Part shown: positions 33,234 to 41,769 of the stretch, piece by piece
Position numbering within the stretch: position 1 is the stretch's first letter
Layout: each line of letters opens with the position of its first letter
Source of the DNA: Actinomycetota bacterium
GTDB lineage: Bacteria > Actinomycetota > Actinomycetes > Actinomycetales > Dermatophilaceae
Assembly: GCA_020161845.1 (NCBI GenBank)
Contig: JAIUNK010000005.1
Span: 1 to 64,000, forward strand
Direction: 5' to 3'
DNA length: 64,000 nucleotides
Position numbers and translations under genes: made by a program
The notes under the pieces: model-generated
What the model saw: only the letters and a program-made list of their open reading frames with translations
Databases searched by the model: none
What the model was told of the DNA's origin: nothing

Positions 33234-34820
33234 TCAGCGGCTGACCAGCTCCTGGCGGCGTTGCAGCAGCAGGTCGAGCTCGGCACGCATGGCGTCGGTG
33301 AGGCGCCTGGGGTCGGGCACGATCTGTTTCACCGACAGCACCCCCATTTCGACCTTGCCGTCGTAGGTGATCGCGTGGACGAACAGGTGTACCGGCGGGC
33401 AGATGATGGTGCGAGCGTAGAAGTGCTCCACCCGGCGGCCACACAGATAGAGCGGCTGCGCCGAGGCCCGCAGCGTCGAGGTGGACAGATTCAGCGTCGG
33501 CGGGAACCACTGGAACGGCTTCGACCCGGCGAATTCCATCGCGGCCGATACCAGGCTCGGTAGCAGCAGATCGCCCACGTCGGAGAGCAGGTCCCAGGAT
33601 GCGCGGGAGTTCTTCAGCCCGCTCTTGGCGCGCGAGGAGCCGGCGTGCACGAAGGCGAGCCGATCGACCGGGTCGTCGAGGTGCACGGGCAACTCGATCC
33701 AGATCGCCGTGAAAGCGTTGCCGGAGGTGGCCGACGTCTCCCGGCCCGGGTCGCGCCGAACGTTGACCGGGCAGGTGGTAACCAGCGGTTTCGCGGGGAC
33801 CTCGGCGTACGGTTCGAGGTAGCTGCGCAAGGCCCCGGCGAGGATCGTCAGGATCACGTCGTTGACCGTGGCGCCCGGAACGACCGCGCGAGCCGCCTCG
33901 ACATCGGCCAGCTTCAACGAGAGCACCGCCATCGACTTGGCCGGGTCGGCGACATGCTGGTTGAACCGGGTCACCGGCGGGTGCGAGGTGAACGAGGGGA
34001 TGAATCGGGGCAGCCGCGGCAGGCGCGGCAGGGTGCCCTGGTGCCCGGGCCGGGGCAGTCCGGTGACGCGTCGTACGACGTCTCGCTGCAGCTTCACCGC
34101 GGCCGCCGGCGCGCCCTGCGCCACGGTCCGCGCGATCCGCAGGCCGGTGAGCGTGTTGACGAGCATCCGCTCGGGCACCTCGGCCGCGGCGCGGAACAGG
34201 GCGTTCGGCTCCCGCTCGCCGGGCACAGCGCCGGGCACGGCGCCGGCCACCGCGCCGGCCACCGCGCCGGCGTCCACGGCGGCCGCGGGCACCTCGTCCT
34301 CGAGGACCTCCGCGTCGTCGAGTGGGACCACCGGCAGGCCGGCGGTCGGATCGGTGTCGAACAGCGACTGGTAGAGCTTCATGAACCCGATGCCATCGGT
34401 CAACGCATGGTGGCCGCGCAGCACCACGGCGGTGCGGTCGCCCGTCAGTCCCTCGACATACCAGGTCTCCCACAGCGGGCGAGCCCGGTCCAGCGGGTCC
34501 TTGGTCAGCTCCAGGATGTGGTCGAGCATGGCCTGCTCGTCGCCGGGCGCGGGGCAGGTGGTGCGGTGCACGTGCTCGTCGAGGTCGACGGTCTCGCCCC
34601 AGATCCAGTGGTCCTCACCGATGCCCAGCGGCGCGCGCGACACCCGCCGCCGCAGGTAGGGCGCCTCGACGATGCTGCGCGCCATCGTCTCCCGGACGGC
34701 CTCGAAGGGCACCGGGCCGAGCACCCCGGACTCCAGGACGGTGATGCCGACGACGTCGATGGGGAATCCGTCGCGCTCCAGACGCAAGAAGATGCGTTCC
34801 GTGCTCGTCATCGGTTCCAT
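33234..34820 (-). CDS. Wax ester synthase / diacylglycerol acyltransferase (WS/DGAT)
   Basis: 528 residues, normal for the bacterial WS/DGAT family that makes triacylglycerol or wax ester from acyl-CoA. The catalytic HHxxxDG motif is HHALTDG (about 143-149); the PLWETW motif (about 117), NDVILTILAGALR and the C-terminal CNVxGP-equivalent region are also seen, the last poorly conserved. An Ala-Gly-Val-Pro run (AGAVAGAVPGAVPG) near 190-206 is encoded by 15-base repeats and forms the interdomain linker. The start could be ATG 34820 or ATG 34811. With 3-hydroxybutyrate dehydrogenase nearby, it suggests carbon storage metabolism. Confidence 0.88.
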   Translation of the reverse strand: MEPMTSTERIFLRLERDGFPIDVVGITVLESGVLGPVPFEAVRETMARSIVEAPYLRRRVSRAPLGIGEDHWIWGETVDLDEHVHRTTCPAPGDEQAMLDHILELTKDPLDRARPLWETWYVEGLTGDRTAVVLRGHHALTDGIGFMKLYQSLFDTDPTAGLPVVPLDDAEVLEDEVPAAAVDAGAVAGAVAGAVPGAVPGEREPNALFRAAAEVPERMLVNTLTGLRIARTVAQGAPAAAVKLQRDVVRRVTGLPRPGHQGTLPRLPRLPRFIPSFTSHPPVTRFNQHVADPAKSMAVLSLKLADVEAARAVVPGATVNDVILTILAGALRSYLEPYAEVPAKPLVTTCPVNVRRDPGRETSATSGNAFTAIWIELPVHLDDPVDRLAFVHAGSSRAKSGLKNSRASWDLLSDVGDLLLPSLVSAAMEFAGSKPFQWFPPTLNLSTSTLRASAQPLYLCGRRVEHFYARTIICPPVHLFVHAITYDGKVEMGVLSVKQIVPDPRRLTDAMRAELDLLLQRRQELVSR

Positions 34821-34930
34821 CCGCTGCCCCTGGCTAACTGAGTGGTAACTACAGCCTCGAACCCCACGGTAGCGCCGTCGTGGACGATCGTGCAGTGGTG
34901 TCCGCGTGAACGGCCAGGGCCCGGCGTCGG

Positions 34931-36265
34931 TCAGCGCACATCCTGCCACGCCGGCTCCGGCACCTCGGCGACGGCGAGCACCTCGGAGGTGGGCTCGTCG
35001 GGCAGGTCCCGCCGTCCCCGCAGCGGGCTGACGGGGGCGGTGAACGACACGGCCGCGACGATGCCACCCATCACGGCGACCGCCGGCACGAGCCCGAATT
35101 CCTGCCCCAGCCAGCCGGCGCTGACCGCGGCGATGGGCATCAGCGAGGAGTTCACGGTCTGGGCCGCCGTGCTGGTGCGGGCCATCAGCTCCAGCGGCAC
35201 ATAGGACTGCCGCCAGGCGCCGCGGATGACGTTGGCGCAGACCACGCAGGCGCCGATGAGGAACATGCCCGCCAGCAGGAGGCCGGTGCGCCAGCCGGGG
35301 GCGCCCCAAGGCAGCAGCAGGGCCCCCACCCCGACGCCGCAGAACAGCCACACGGTCGCCCGCGCCGAGCCCAGCCGCCGCCCGACCATCGGGGCGACCA
35401 CCGCGCCGATCAGGGTGCCGGCCCCCTGCACCGCGACCGCCATCCCGGCCTCCGGCCCCGACATCCCGAGCTCGCGCACGAGAAACAGCACGAGCAGGGC
35501 CTGGAACCCCGTCAGGCCGGTGTTGCTCAGGGCGCCTTGGATCGTGAAATAGCGCAGGTAGCGGTCGGCGAACGTGAACCGCCAGCCGGTCGCGATCCGG
35601 TCGCGCAGCGGCGCGGTGGAGCCGGCCGGTGGTCGCCAGCGCTGCGCCGATCGGGGGATGACCATGAGAAAGACGGCGGAGACGAGGTAGGAGACCGCAT
35701 CGAGCAGGACCGCCAGCGCCGGGGCCAGCAGGGCGGCCAGAGCCCCTCCGACCGGCGGCCCGCCGACCTGCGCGACCGACTCGCTGCCGGTCAGGTAGGA
35801 GTTGGCGGTCGGCAGATCCTCGCGGCGCACCAGGGTGGCGACCAGCTTGGGATAGGCGGACCGGAAGAACACATTGGTGGTGCCGACCGCGAAGGTGACC
35901 ACGGCCAGATGCTGCAGCGTCAGCAGCTCCAGCAGCCACGCGATCGGGATGCTCAGCAGCGCCGCCGCGGCCACCAGGTCGCTGACGACCATGACCGCCC
36001 GGGGGGTCCGCTGGTCGACCCACGCGCCGGTCGGCAGCCCGATGACAACCCAGGGCAGCCACAGCATCGCGTTGATCAGGCCCACCCAGACCGGCGGCGC
36101 GTCGAGCACCACCACCGCCAGCAGGCTGAGCAACAGCGAGGTCACCTCGGTGCCGAAGACGCTGATGGTCTCGCCGGTCCAGAACAGCCAGAACGGCCGG
36201 CTGCGCCGCAGCGGCAGCGGCGGGTCCACGGCCGGGTCCAGGGTGACGGGGCGGCCGTCGGTCAC
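34931..36265 (-). CDS. MFS transporter (EntS/DHA3-like)
   Basis: 444 residues, twelve membrane helices. Motifs of the MFS_3/DHA3 group are visible: FWLFWTGETISVFGTEVTSL in helix 1, the loop GAWVDQRTPRAVMVVSDL between helices 2 and 3, and NSYLTGSESVAQVGGPPVGG in helix 5. This group exports siderophores or macrolides; the substrate here is unknown. GTG 36265 gives the usual length. The open frame runs to a TTG at 36502 but those 79 residues are proline/glycine repeats. Confidence 0.82.
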   Translation of the reverse strand: MTDGRPVTLDPAVDPPLPLRRSRPFWLFWTGETISVFGTEVTSLLLSLLAVVVLDAPPVWVGLINAMLWLPWVVIGLPTGAWVDQRTPRAVMVVSDLVAAAALLSIPIAWLLELLTLQHLAVVTFAVGTTNVFFRSAYPKLVATLVRREDLPTANSYLTGSESVAQVGGPPVGGALAALLAPALAVLLDAVSYLVSAVFLMVIPRSAQRWRPPAGSTAPLRDRIATGWRFTFADRYLRYFTIQGALSNTGLTGFQALLVLFLVRELGMSGPEAGMAVAVQGAGTLIGAVVAPMVGRRLGSARATVWLFCGVGVGALLLPWGAPGWRTGLLLAGMFLIGACVVCANVIRGAWRQSYVPLELMARTSTAAQTVNSSLMPIAAVSAGWLGQEFGLVPAVAVMGGIVAAVSFTAPVSPLRGRRDLPDEPTSEVLAVAEVPEPAWQDVR

Positions 36266-36560
36266 GTCGTACGTCGAGGGCCGCCGGCGCCGTTGATCCG
36301 CGGCCGGCTCACGGCGTACCGGGTGGGCACCCTCCGTCGCGGCGGCCGGACGCAATGGAGGCGGGGCAGCGGCCAGCCCGACCCCGCGGATCCCAGGCCC
36401 AGGCCCGGGCCCGGGCCCGGGCGTCCTGGTGCGGCGCAACCCCTCGCCACCGACGTTCGGATCCACGCAGGCTACGGTAAAAGAGGCTCTCACCAGGGAC
36501 AACGGTCCATGTATCTGTCATCGACCGTCCCGAACGGCCGACCCGTGCGCGGTCAGTGAC
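36266..36560. other. 295-bp region upstream of the MFS gene with CCCGGG reiteration
   Basis: Contains about five hexamers related to CCCGGG/CCCAGG at 36384-36420 and no recognisable gene. The MFS promoter must be here, but I see no clear -10/-35 pair. Confidence 0.4.
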
Positions 36561-37571
36561 TCAGCAGGGCCGGCTCTTCGGGGCGTTCTCGGCCGTCTTG
36601 TCCGGGTCCCGCTCCACGACCGCACCCAGGGCCTCGTCGATGGCGACCATGGTGGCCTGGTCGAGCCGTACGCCGGCGGCAGCCACGCTATCCGCGAGCT
36701 GCTCCGGACGGGAGGCGCCGACCAGCGCCGCCGCGACATTGTCGTTCTGCAGCACCCAGGCGATGGCCAGGGTCGCCATCGACAGTCCGGCCGCCTGCGC
36801 GACGGGCCGCAGGCGTTGCACGGCGGTCAGTACGTCGTCGCGCATCCATCGCGCGATCATCGCCTGACCACCCGAGCTGTCGGTGGCGCGGCTGCCCTGC
36901 GGCGCGGGACTGCCGGGGGCGTATTTGCCCGAGAGCACGCCCTGCGCCATCGGCGACCAGACGATCTGGGAGATGCCCAGCTCCCGGCAGGTGGGGACCA
37001 CCTCGTCCTCGATGACCCGCCAGAGCATCGAATACTGCGGCTGGCTGGAGATGATCGAGAAGCCGGCCTGGTGCGCGAGGGCCTGACCGGCGCGGATCTG
37101 CTCGGCGGTCCACTCGCTCACCCCGATGTAGAGGGCCTTGCCCGAGCGCACCACGTCGCCGAAGGCCGCGATCGTCTCCTCCAGCGGCGTCTCGGTGTCA
37201 TAGCGATGAGCCTGGTAGAGATCGACGTAGTCGGTCTGCAGCCGGCGTAGCGACCCGTTGATCGACTCCATGATGTGCTTGCGGGACAGCCCGCAGTCGT
37301 TCGGCCCGCCCGGACCGGTCGGCCAGTAGACCTTGGTGAAGATCTCCAGCGACTCGCGACGCTGCCCCTGCAGGGCCGCGCCGAGGACCGTCTCGGCCGC
37401 GGTGTTGGCGTAGACGTCCGCCGTGTCGAACGAGGTGATCCCCGCCTCCAGGGCCGCGCGCACGCAGGCGGTGGCGGCATCGTTCTCGATCTGCGATCCG
37501 TGGGTGAGCCAGTTGCCGTAGGTGATCGCGCTGATCTTCAGGCCGCTGGCGCCGAGATACCTGTGCTCCAT
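36561..37571 (-). CDS. Aldo/keto reductase (Kv-beta/YghZ-like)
   Basis: 336 residues. Full TIM-barrel AKR with catalytic Asp and Tyr in FDTADVYANTAAE, Lys in FTKVYWP and His in YQAHRYDTETPLEET; the C-terminal NADPH site is GASRPEQL. Closest in feel to the potassium-channel beta-subunit-like AKRs. Physiological substrate unknown. ATG 37571 is preceded by TAGCGT at exactly six bases, so it is probably leaderless. It is divergent from the amidase gene. Confidence 0.9.
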   Translation of the reverse strand: MEHRYLGASGLKISAITYGNWLTHGSQIENDAATACVRAALEAGITSFDTADVYANTAAETVLGAALQGQRRESLEIFTKVYWPTGPGGPNDCGLSRKHIMESINGSLRRLQTDYVDLYQAHRYDTETPLEETIAAFGDVVRSGKALYIGVSEWTAEQIRAGQALAHQAGFSIISSQPQYSMLWRVIEDEVVPTCRELGISQIVWSPMAQGVLSGKYAPGSPAPQGSRATDSSGGQAMIARWMRDDVLTAVQRLRPVAQAAGLSMATLAIAWVLQNDNVAAALVGASRPEQLADSVAAAGVRLDQATMVAIDEALGAVVERDPDKTAENAPKSRPC

Positions 37572-37577
37572 GGCGGC

Positions 37578-37583
37578 ACGCTA
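37578..37583 (-). promoter_or_regulatory. Leaderless -10 of the aldo/keto reductase gene
   Basis: TAGCGT, six bases, ATG. Same hexamer as before the lysR-type gene and bdhA. Confidence 0.45.
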
Positions 37584-37687
37584 TCGGCCCGCCCGGACGC
37601 CGGCGCACCCGGGGCGGGCGCCTCGGGTTCCTGGCTCTCCGGGTGCGGCGCCTCCAGGGCCGCGGCCGATCTGCCAGGATGCGGGTC

Positions 37688-39181
37688 ATGGCAGCGCTTG
37701 CGCCGTACCCGGGCCGCCCGGGTCCGAGCGGGGAACCCGACCTGACCACCGCCCTGGGGACCGCCGCGGCGCTGCGGGTCGGCGCGACCACGGCCAGCGC
37801 CGTGGTGGAGGCGACGCTGCGGCGGATCGCCGACGTCGGGCCGCGGGTCGGCGCCTTCGTGCACGTCGCGACCGAGCAGGCGATGCAGGCGGCCGCCGAG
37901 GCCGACCGGCGCCTCGCCGAGGTGCCGAACCGTGCGGACCGCGAGCGCGACCTGCCGCCGCTGCTCGGCGTGCCCTGCCCGGTCAAGGACCTCAATCCGG
38001 TCGCGGGAATGCCGTACGTCGCAGGCTCGCGCGCCCTGCTCGGCAACGTCGCGGACGTCGACGACGGGGTGGTGCACCGGTTGCGGGACGCCGGCGCCAT
38101 CGTGGTGGGCAAGACCACCACCCCCGAGTTCGGCTTCCCCTGCTACACCGAACCCGACGTGGCCCCACCGGCCCGCACCCCCTGGGATCTCACCCGCTCG
38201 GCCGGGGGCTCCTCCGGCGGGGCCGCGGCCGCCGTCGCCGCGGGACTGGTCCCCATCGCGCACGGCAGCGACGGCGGTGGGTCCATCCGGATCCCCGCGG
38301 CCGCCTGCGGGCTCGTCGGGCTGAAGACGTCGCGCGGCCGGATCAGCCCCGGGCCGTTGGGGGTCGACGGGCCGGGACTGGCCACGAACGGCGTCCTGAC
38401 CCGGACCGTGCGCGACACGGCCCTCGGTCTCGACGTGCTGACCATCGGTTGGCCGGGCGACGGCTATCGGTTGCCCCCGCCGGCCACGACGTACCTGCAG
38501 GCTTGCGACCGCCCCCCCGGCCCCCTGCGGGTGGGGGTTCTGCGGGAGCCGATCATCGCCGATTGCGCGGTGGCGCCGGCGGCGCTGCGGGCCGTTGAGC
38601 GCGCCGAGGCGGTGCTCCGCGGCCTGGGCCACGACGTCACGGAGGCGCCCCGACCGTTCCCCGCCGACCGGTGGGCGGCTTTCGCGGCCCTGTGGTCCGT
38701 CCTGGCCCTGTCGATCCCGTTGCCGCCGCAGGCTGAGGACCTGCTCACGCCCCTGACGCGGTGGCTGCGCGAGCGCGGCCGGGCGGTGAGCGGGATCGAG
38801 TACGCCGTGGCGGTCGCCGCCACCCAGCAGCTCGCGCGGGCGACGGCCGTCGCCTGGGACTCCTACGACGTGATCCTGACCCCCACCCTGGCCCAGCCGC
38901 CGGCCCCGATCGGCTCGCTGCGCGACGACGCCGACCCGGCCGCCGACTTCGACGCCCAGTGCGCGTTCACGCCGTGGACCAGCACCTATAACCTCACCGG
39001 GCGACCCGCGATCTCGCTGCCGCTGCACCGGGAGGTCACCGGCGCGGGGGAGGCGGCGGTCGAACTGCCGTATGGCGTGATGCTCGGCGCCCGCCTCGGC
39101 GAGGACGAGACGCTGCTGTCGTTGGCTGCGCAGCTGGAAGCGGCCGACCCGTGGGTCGGCACGATCCCCACGGTGGGGTGA
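37688..39181 (+). CDS. Amidase (amidase signature family)
   Basis: 497 residues. The Ser-cisSer-Lys triad is visible: Lys in PCPVKDLN (about 99-106), the signature SAGGSSGGAAAAVAAGLVPI with the cis-Ser and nucleophile region (about 174-195), and SDGGGSIRIPAA (about 198-209). Hydrolyses an amide bond of an unknown substrate; GatA is less likely because no gatB/gatC is near. I prefer ATG 37688 over an upstream in-frame ATG. It ends six bases before the convergent bdhA. Confidence 0.9.
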   Translation: MAALAPYPGRPGPSGEPDLTTALGTAAALRVGATTASAVVEATLRRIADVGPRVGAFVHVATEQAMQAAAEADRRLAEVPNRADRERDLPPLLGVPCPVKDLNPVAGMPYVAGSRALLGNVADVDDGVVHRLRDAGAIVVGKTTTPEFGFPCYTEPDVAPPARTPWDLTRSAGGSSGGAAAAVAAGLVPIAHGSDGGGSIRIPAAACGLVGLKTSRGRISPGPLGVDGPGLATNGVLTRTVRDTALGLDVLTIGWPGDGYRLPPPATTYLQACDRPPGPLRVGVLREPIIADCAVAPAALRAVERAEAVLRGLGHDVTEAPRPFPADRWAAFAALWSVLALSIPLPPQAEDLLTPLTRWLRERGRAVSGIEYAVAVAATQQLARATAVAWDSYDVILTPTLAQPPAPIGSLRDDADPAADFDAQCAFTPWTSTYNLTGRPAISLPLHREVTGAGEAAVELPYGVMLGARLGEDETLLSLAAQLEAADPWVGTIPTVG

Positions 39182-39187
39182 GCGGCG

Positions 39188-39964
39188 TCAGTACGCGGTC
39201 CAGCCGCCCTCGATCGGGTAGCTGCACCCGGTCATCGACGCGCTCGACGGGCCGGTGAGGAAGGCGCACAGGTCGGCGACCTCCTCGGGCTCGATGAGCC
39301 GCTTCACGAAGACCCGCTCCAGCATGATCTTCTCGATGACCTCGGACTCGGGGATGCCGTGGGCCTTGGCCTGGTCGGCGATCTGCTTCTCGACGAGGGC
39401 GGTGCGCACGTAGGCCGGGTTGACGGTGTTCGAGGTGACCCCGTGCGGCGCCCCCTCCAGGGCGATGACCTTGCTGAGGCCCTCCAGACCATGCTTGGCC
39501 GTGACGTAGGCGCTCTTGAACGGGCTGGCCGACAGGCCGTGCGCCGAGGAGAGGTTGACGATGCGGCCCCAACCCCGGGCGTACATGTGCGGCAGGCTCT
39601 GCCGCACGATGTAGAACGGCGCGTGCAGCATCACCGTCATGATCAGCTCGAACTTCTCCAGCGGGAACTCTTCGATCGGGGCGACCTGCTGGATCCCCGC
39701 GTTGTTCACGATGATGTCCACGTCATGGGGCAGCGCCTCGGCCAGGGCGTCGAGGTTGGACAGGTCGCACGGGGTGGGCACGATGCCCTCGACGCGGTCG
39801 GCCAGGGCGGTGAGCCCTTCGGCGTTCACGTCGACCGCGATGACCTGCGCGCCGAGCGCCGCGAACTTCTCCGCGCAGGCCAGGCCGATGCCGCTGGCCG
39901 CGCCGGTGACGAGGGCCTTGCGGCCGCGGTGGTAGTCGGGAGAGGGGAATGCCGGCTGCGTCAT
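39188..39964 (-). CDS. bdhA: 3-hydroxybutyrate dehydrogenase (SDR family)
   Basis: 258 residues. Classical SDR: nucleotide motif TGAASGIG (about 20-27), NNAGIQ (about 87-92), Ser in VNLSSAHG and active-site YVTAK (about 153-157). The NNAGIQ and the C-terminal CAFLTGPSSASMTGCSYPIEGGWTAY patterns are those of D-3-hydroxybutyrate dehydrogenase, which interconverts 3-hydroxybutyrate and acetoacetate in polyhydroxybutyrate or ketone-body use. No phaC or phaZ in the window. ATG 39964 follows TAGCGT by six bases (leaderless). Confidence 0.85.
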   Translation of the reverse strand: MTQPAFPSPDYHRGRKALVTGAASGIGLACAEKFAALGAQVIAVDVNAEGLTALADRVEGIVPTPCDLSNLDALAEALPHDVDIIVNNAGIQQVAPIEEFPLEKFELIMTVMLHAPFYIVRQSLPHMYARGWGRIVNLSSAHGLSASPFKSAYVTAKHGLEGLSKVIALEGAPHGVTSNTVNPAYVRTALVEKQIADQAKAHGIPESEVIEKIMLERVFVKRLIEPEEVADLCAFLTGPSSASMTGCSYPIEGGWTAY

Positions 39965-39970
39965 GTCAGA

Positions 39971-39976
39971 ACGCTA
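39971..39976 (-). promoter_or_regulatory. Leaderless -10 of bdhA
   Basis: TAGCGT on the minus strand, six bases before the ATG. Confidence 0.45.
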
Positions 39977-40058
39977 GCGGTACGCCGCACGGGGTGGGCC
40001 GCTTCGCGGTGCCCACCGCCCGGCGCCCACCGCCCGGCGCCCTTGCCGCGCACGTCGG

Positions 40059-40142
40059 GTGATCCCGTGCAATCACGTCTGGGCGGGTGATCCCGCGCGG
40101 GCACGTCTGGCCGGAGGCTCCCGTGCGGGCACGTCTGGTCGG
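40059..40142. repeat. 28-bp tandem array
   Basis: Three exact-length units at 40059-40086, 40087-40114 and 40115-40142, each containing TCCCGYGCRRKCACGTCTGG; a partial fourth follows. No spacers, so not CRISPR. Confidence 0.85.
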
Positions 40143-40183
40143 AGGCTTCGCTCATCCGCCGTCGTCCCGGCCTTGACAGACCT

Positions 40184-40239
40184 CGTGACAGCCTCGCTGC
40201 TGCCCCAGCGACAGCGACCCTGTCGCGACGGCTGTCACG
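40184..40239. other. Nested stem-loop with perfect 10-bp outer stem
   Basis: Outer arms CGTGACAGCC (40184-40193) and GGCTGTCACG (40230-40239) pair perfectly; inside, GCGACAG (40208-40214) pairs with CTGTCGC (40220-40226). There is no following T-tract, so not an intrinsic terminator. It could be a structured leader RNA, a DNA-binding site or a repeat remnant. Confidence 0.5.
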
Positions 40240-40590
40240 GTCCGCAGGGCCGGCGCCCCGAGGCGACCTGAGGTGGCGTGTCTCGGAATGCGGGCGGGGT
40301 CGTGCGTCGATGGATAATGGCGCCTTATTGTTCCTATAACGCAACGACGGGCTGCCGATGAGAACGGTGGCCCCTCGCCCCGCTTGTTTCTCCACTCTGA
40401 AGGGCTACATCGTGCAGCGAATGCAGGTCAGCCGGGTTCGGCGCCGCTGGATCGACGCGTGTCGCGTCGCCGCGTCGCTCTGTCGCTGATCCCGGCTCCC
40501 GACGGCAGCGCCCGCTCCGTCACCTGCCCCGCGGCCCGCTCTCTTCCACGGAGAGCTGCGCCGCCCCGCCTGCTCGAAGGGGAAAACCCG

Positions 40591-41499
40591 ATGCCCACCC
40601 CGATCTCCGTCGCCCAGTCCGCGGTTGCCCAGCCCGAGGTTGACCGGTCCGCCGTCGCCCAGCCCGAGGTTGGCCGGTCCGCGGTTGCCCAGTCCACCCT
40701 TGGCCAGCCTGCCGCTGTGGAGCCGCCGGCCGCGCGCATCCTCGCCGACGACGCGGTCGACCGCGTCGCCCCTGATCTTGCCCAGCCCGTGGAGGTGCTG
40801 CTCGCCGGCGTGCTGCGCGGTCTGCGCGCCCGGGCCGCGGCCGCACCGATCGACCCGGTTGCCGCTCTGTTGGCCGACCTCGCGGAGGCTGGGCTGCTGG
40901 ACGTCGGCGTCGACGCGGCGCGGGCCCGGGTGCATGGCTACGGCGCGGCCGGCTCGGACTCGCCGCCCCACGGATCCGCCGTCACGCCCGATGCCGTGGT
41001 GGCCGTGCTCGCGCAGGTCTGCCGGGTCGGCGCCGCTGCGGTGTTGGTGCAGCGGGCGGCCATCGACGTGCTCACCCACGCCCGACGTACCCCCGCGAAC
41101 GAGCGGCTCCTCAACGCGCTGCGCCGTGGGTCGGTCGGCGCCGCGCTGCCCGCGCCGGGCGAGGCGCCCCTCGACGGCGAACTCCTGGTGGACGGATCGG
41201 TGCTGGTCACCGGCACGAGCGTGCGGCTGCTGGGGGTCCGTCCCGGCGTGGCCTTGCTGGTGCGTGTGCGGGTGGGCGAGCGGGTCCGGTGGGCCTGGGC
41301 AACCCGTGGTACGGCGGGGATCACGGTGTGCGATGGGGGCCCCGCCGGCACGCCGGGTTCGGCCCATGGTGGGGTCGAGGTGCTGCTGGATCGCGTGATC
41401 CTGCGGGCGGACGCCCTGATCGACACCGACATCGAGCCCACGACGGGCCCCGGCGCGGAGCTGCTGAACGGCCCGGACCAGGAGGCGCAGGCCGCCTGA
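40591..41499 (+). CDS. Acyl-CoA dehydrogenase-like protein lacking the C-terminal domain
   Basis: 302 residues. After a repetitive N-terminus (AVAQPEV units of 10 residues, encoded by 30-base repeats), residues about 60-290 follow the layout of acyl-CoA dehydrogenases: an alpha-helical part (LADLAEAGLLDVGVD, VVAVLAQVCRVGAAAVLVQ) then the beta-domain pattern where LVDGSVLVTGTSVRLLGVRPG stands for the usual DGDxYVLNGxKxWItNa. The FAD-contacting Thr/Ser-rich and substrate-binding motifs are eroded, and the C-terminal helical domain with the catalytic Glu is absent. It may be a non-catalytic relic or a divergent protein; family assignment is inference from pattern only. ATG 40591 has a GAAGGGG site. 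Confidence 0.5.
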   Translation: MPTPISVAQSAVAQPEVDRSAVAQPEVGRSAVAQSTLGQPAAVEPPAARILADDAVDRVAPDLAQPVEVLLAGVLRGLRARAAAAPIDPVAALLADLAEAGLLDVGVDAARARVHGYGAAGSDSPPHGSAVTPDAVVAVLAQVCRVGAAAVLVQRAAIDVLTHARRTPANERLLNALRRGSVGAALPAPGEAPLDGELLVDGSVLVTGTSVRLLGVRPGVALLVRVRVGERVRWAWATRGTAGITVCDGGPAGTPGSAHGGVEVLLDRVILRADALIDTDIEPTTGPGAELLNGPDQEAQAA

Positions 41500-41508
41500 C
41501 ACTCCTAG

Positions 41509-41547
41509 CGATATATCGTTGACATATCGCGATAGTCGTTGCATGCT
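41509..41547 (+). promoter_or_regulatory. Operator-promoter of the PadR gene
   Basis: Two perfect 10-bp palindromes, CGATATATCG (41509-41518) and TATCGCGATA (41525-41534), sandwich a perfect -35 TTGACA (41519-41524). A CATGCT lies 17 bases downstream as -10 (41542-41547). The arrangement fits autorepression by the PadR protein encoded about 220 bases downstream, leaving a long 5' leader. Confidence 0.6.
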
Positions 41548-41769
41548 GGTGGTGCGGGCGCGATCGGCGCCCAGGCGGGGTCCGGATCGCCGCGCGGAGT
41601 GCCAGCGCGGGCCGACCGACCCGACGGCGCGAGCGGCGCCGCGCGAGCAGATCGCGCGAGGACGACCCGCGCCCTCCCTTCGACAAGGGACACCGGCACC
41701 ACACCACGGGAAGATCGGCCGAGCGCCGCCGCGATGACGCGCGCGCCGGCCACGAAAGGACACTCATTC

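Larger units (their letters stand above)
39965..40590. other. 626-bp divergent intergenic region with tandem repeats and a nested hairpin
   Basis: The longest gene-free stretch. It contains the bdhA promoter (39971-39976), three 28-base tandem units (40059-40142), a nested hairpin (40184-40239), and an AT-richer patch at about 40312-40345 (TAATGGCGCC, TTATTGTTCC, TATAACG) that could carry the promoter of the rightward gene. No protein or tRNA is seen. Confidence 0.6.

Noticed and set aside
36266-36502. 79-residue N-terminal extension of the MFS protein from a TTG
   Set aside because: Pro/Gly repeats coded by CCCGGG reiteration; MFS homology starts at about the chosen GTG.
40059-40142. 28-bp repeats as a CRISPR array
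   Set aside because: Units abut without spacers and no cas genes are present.
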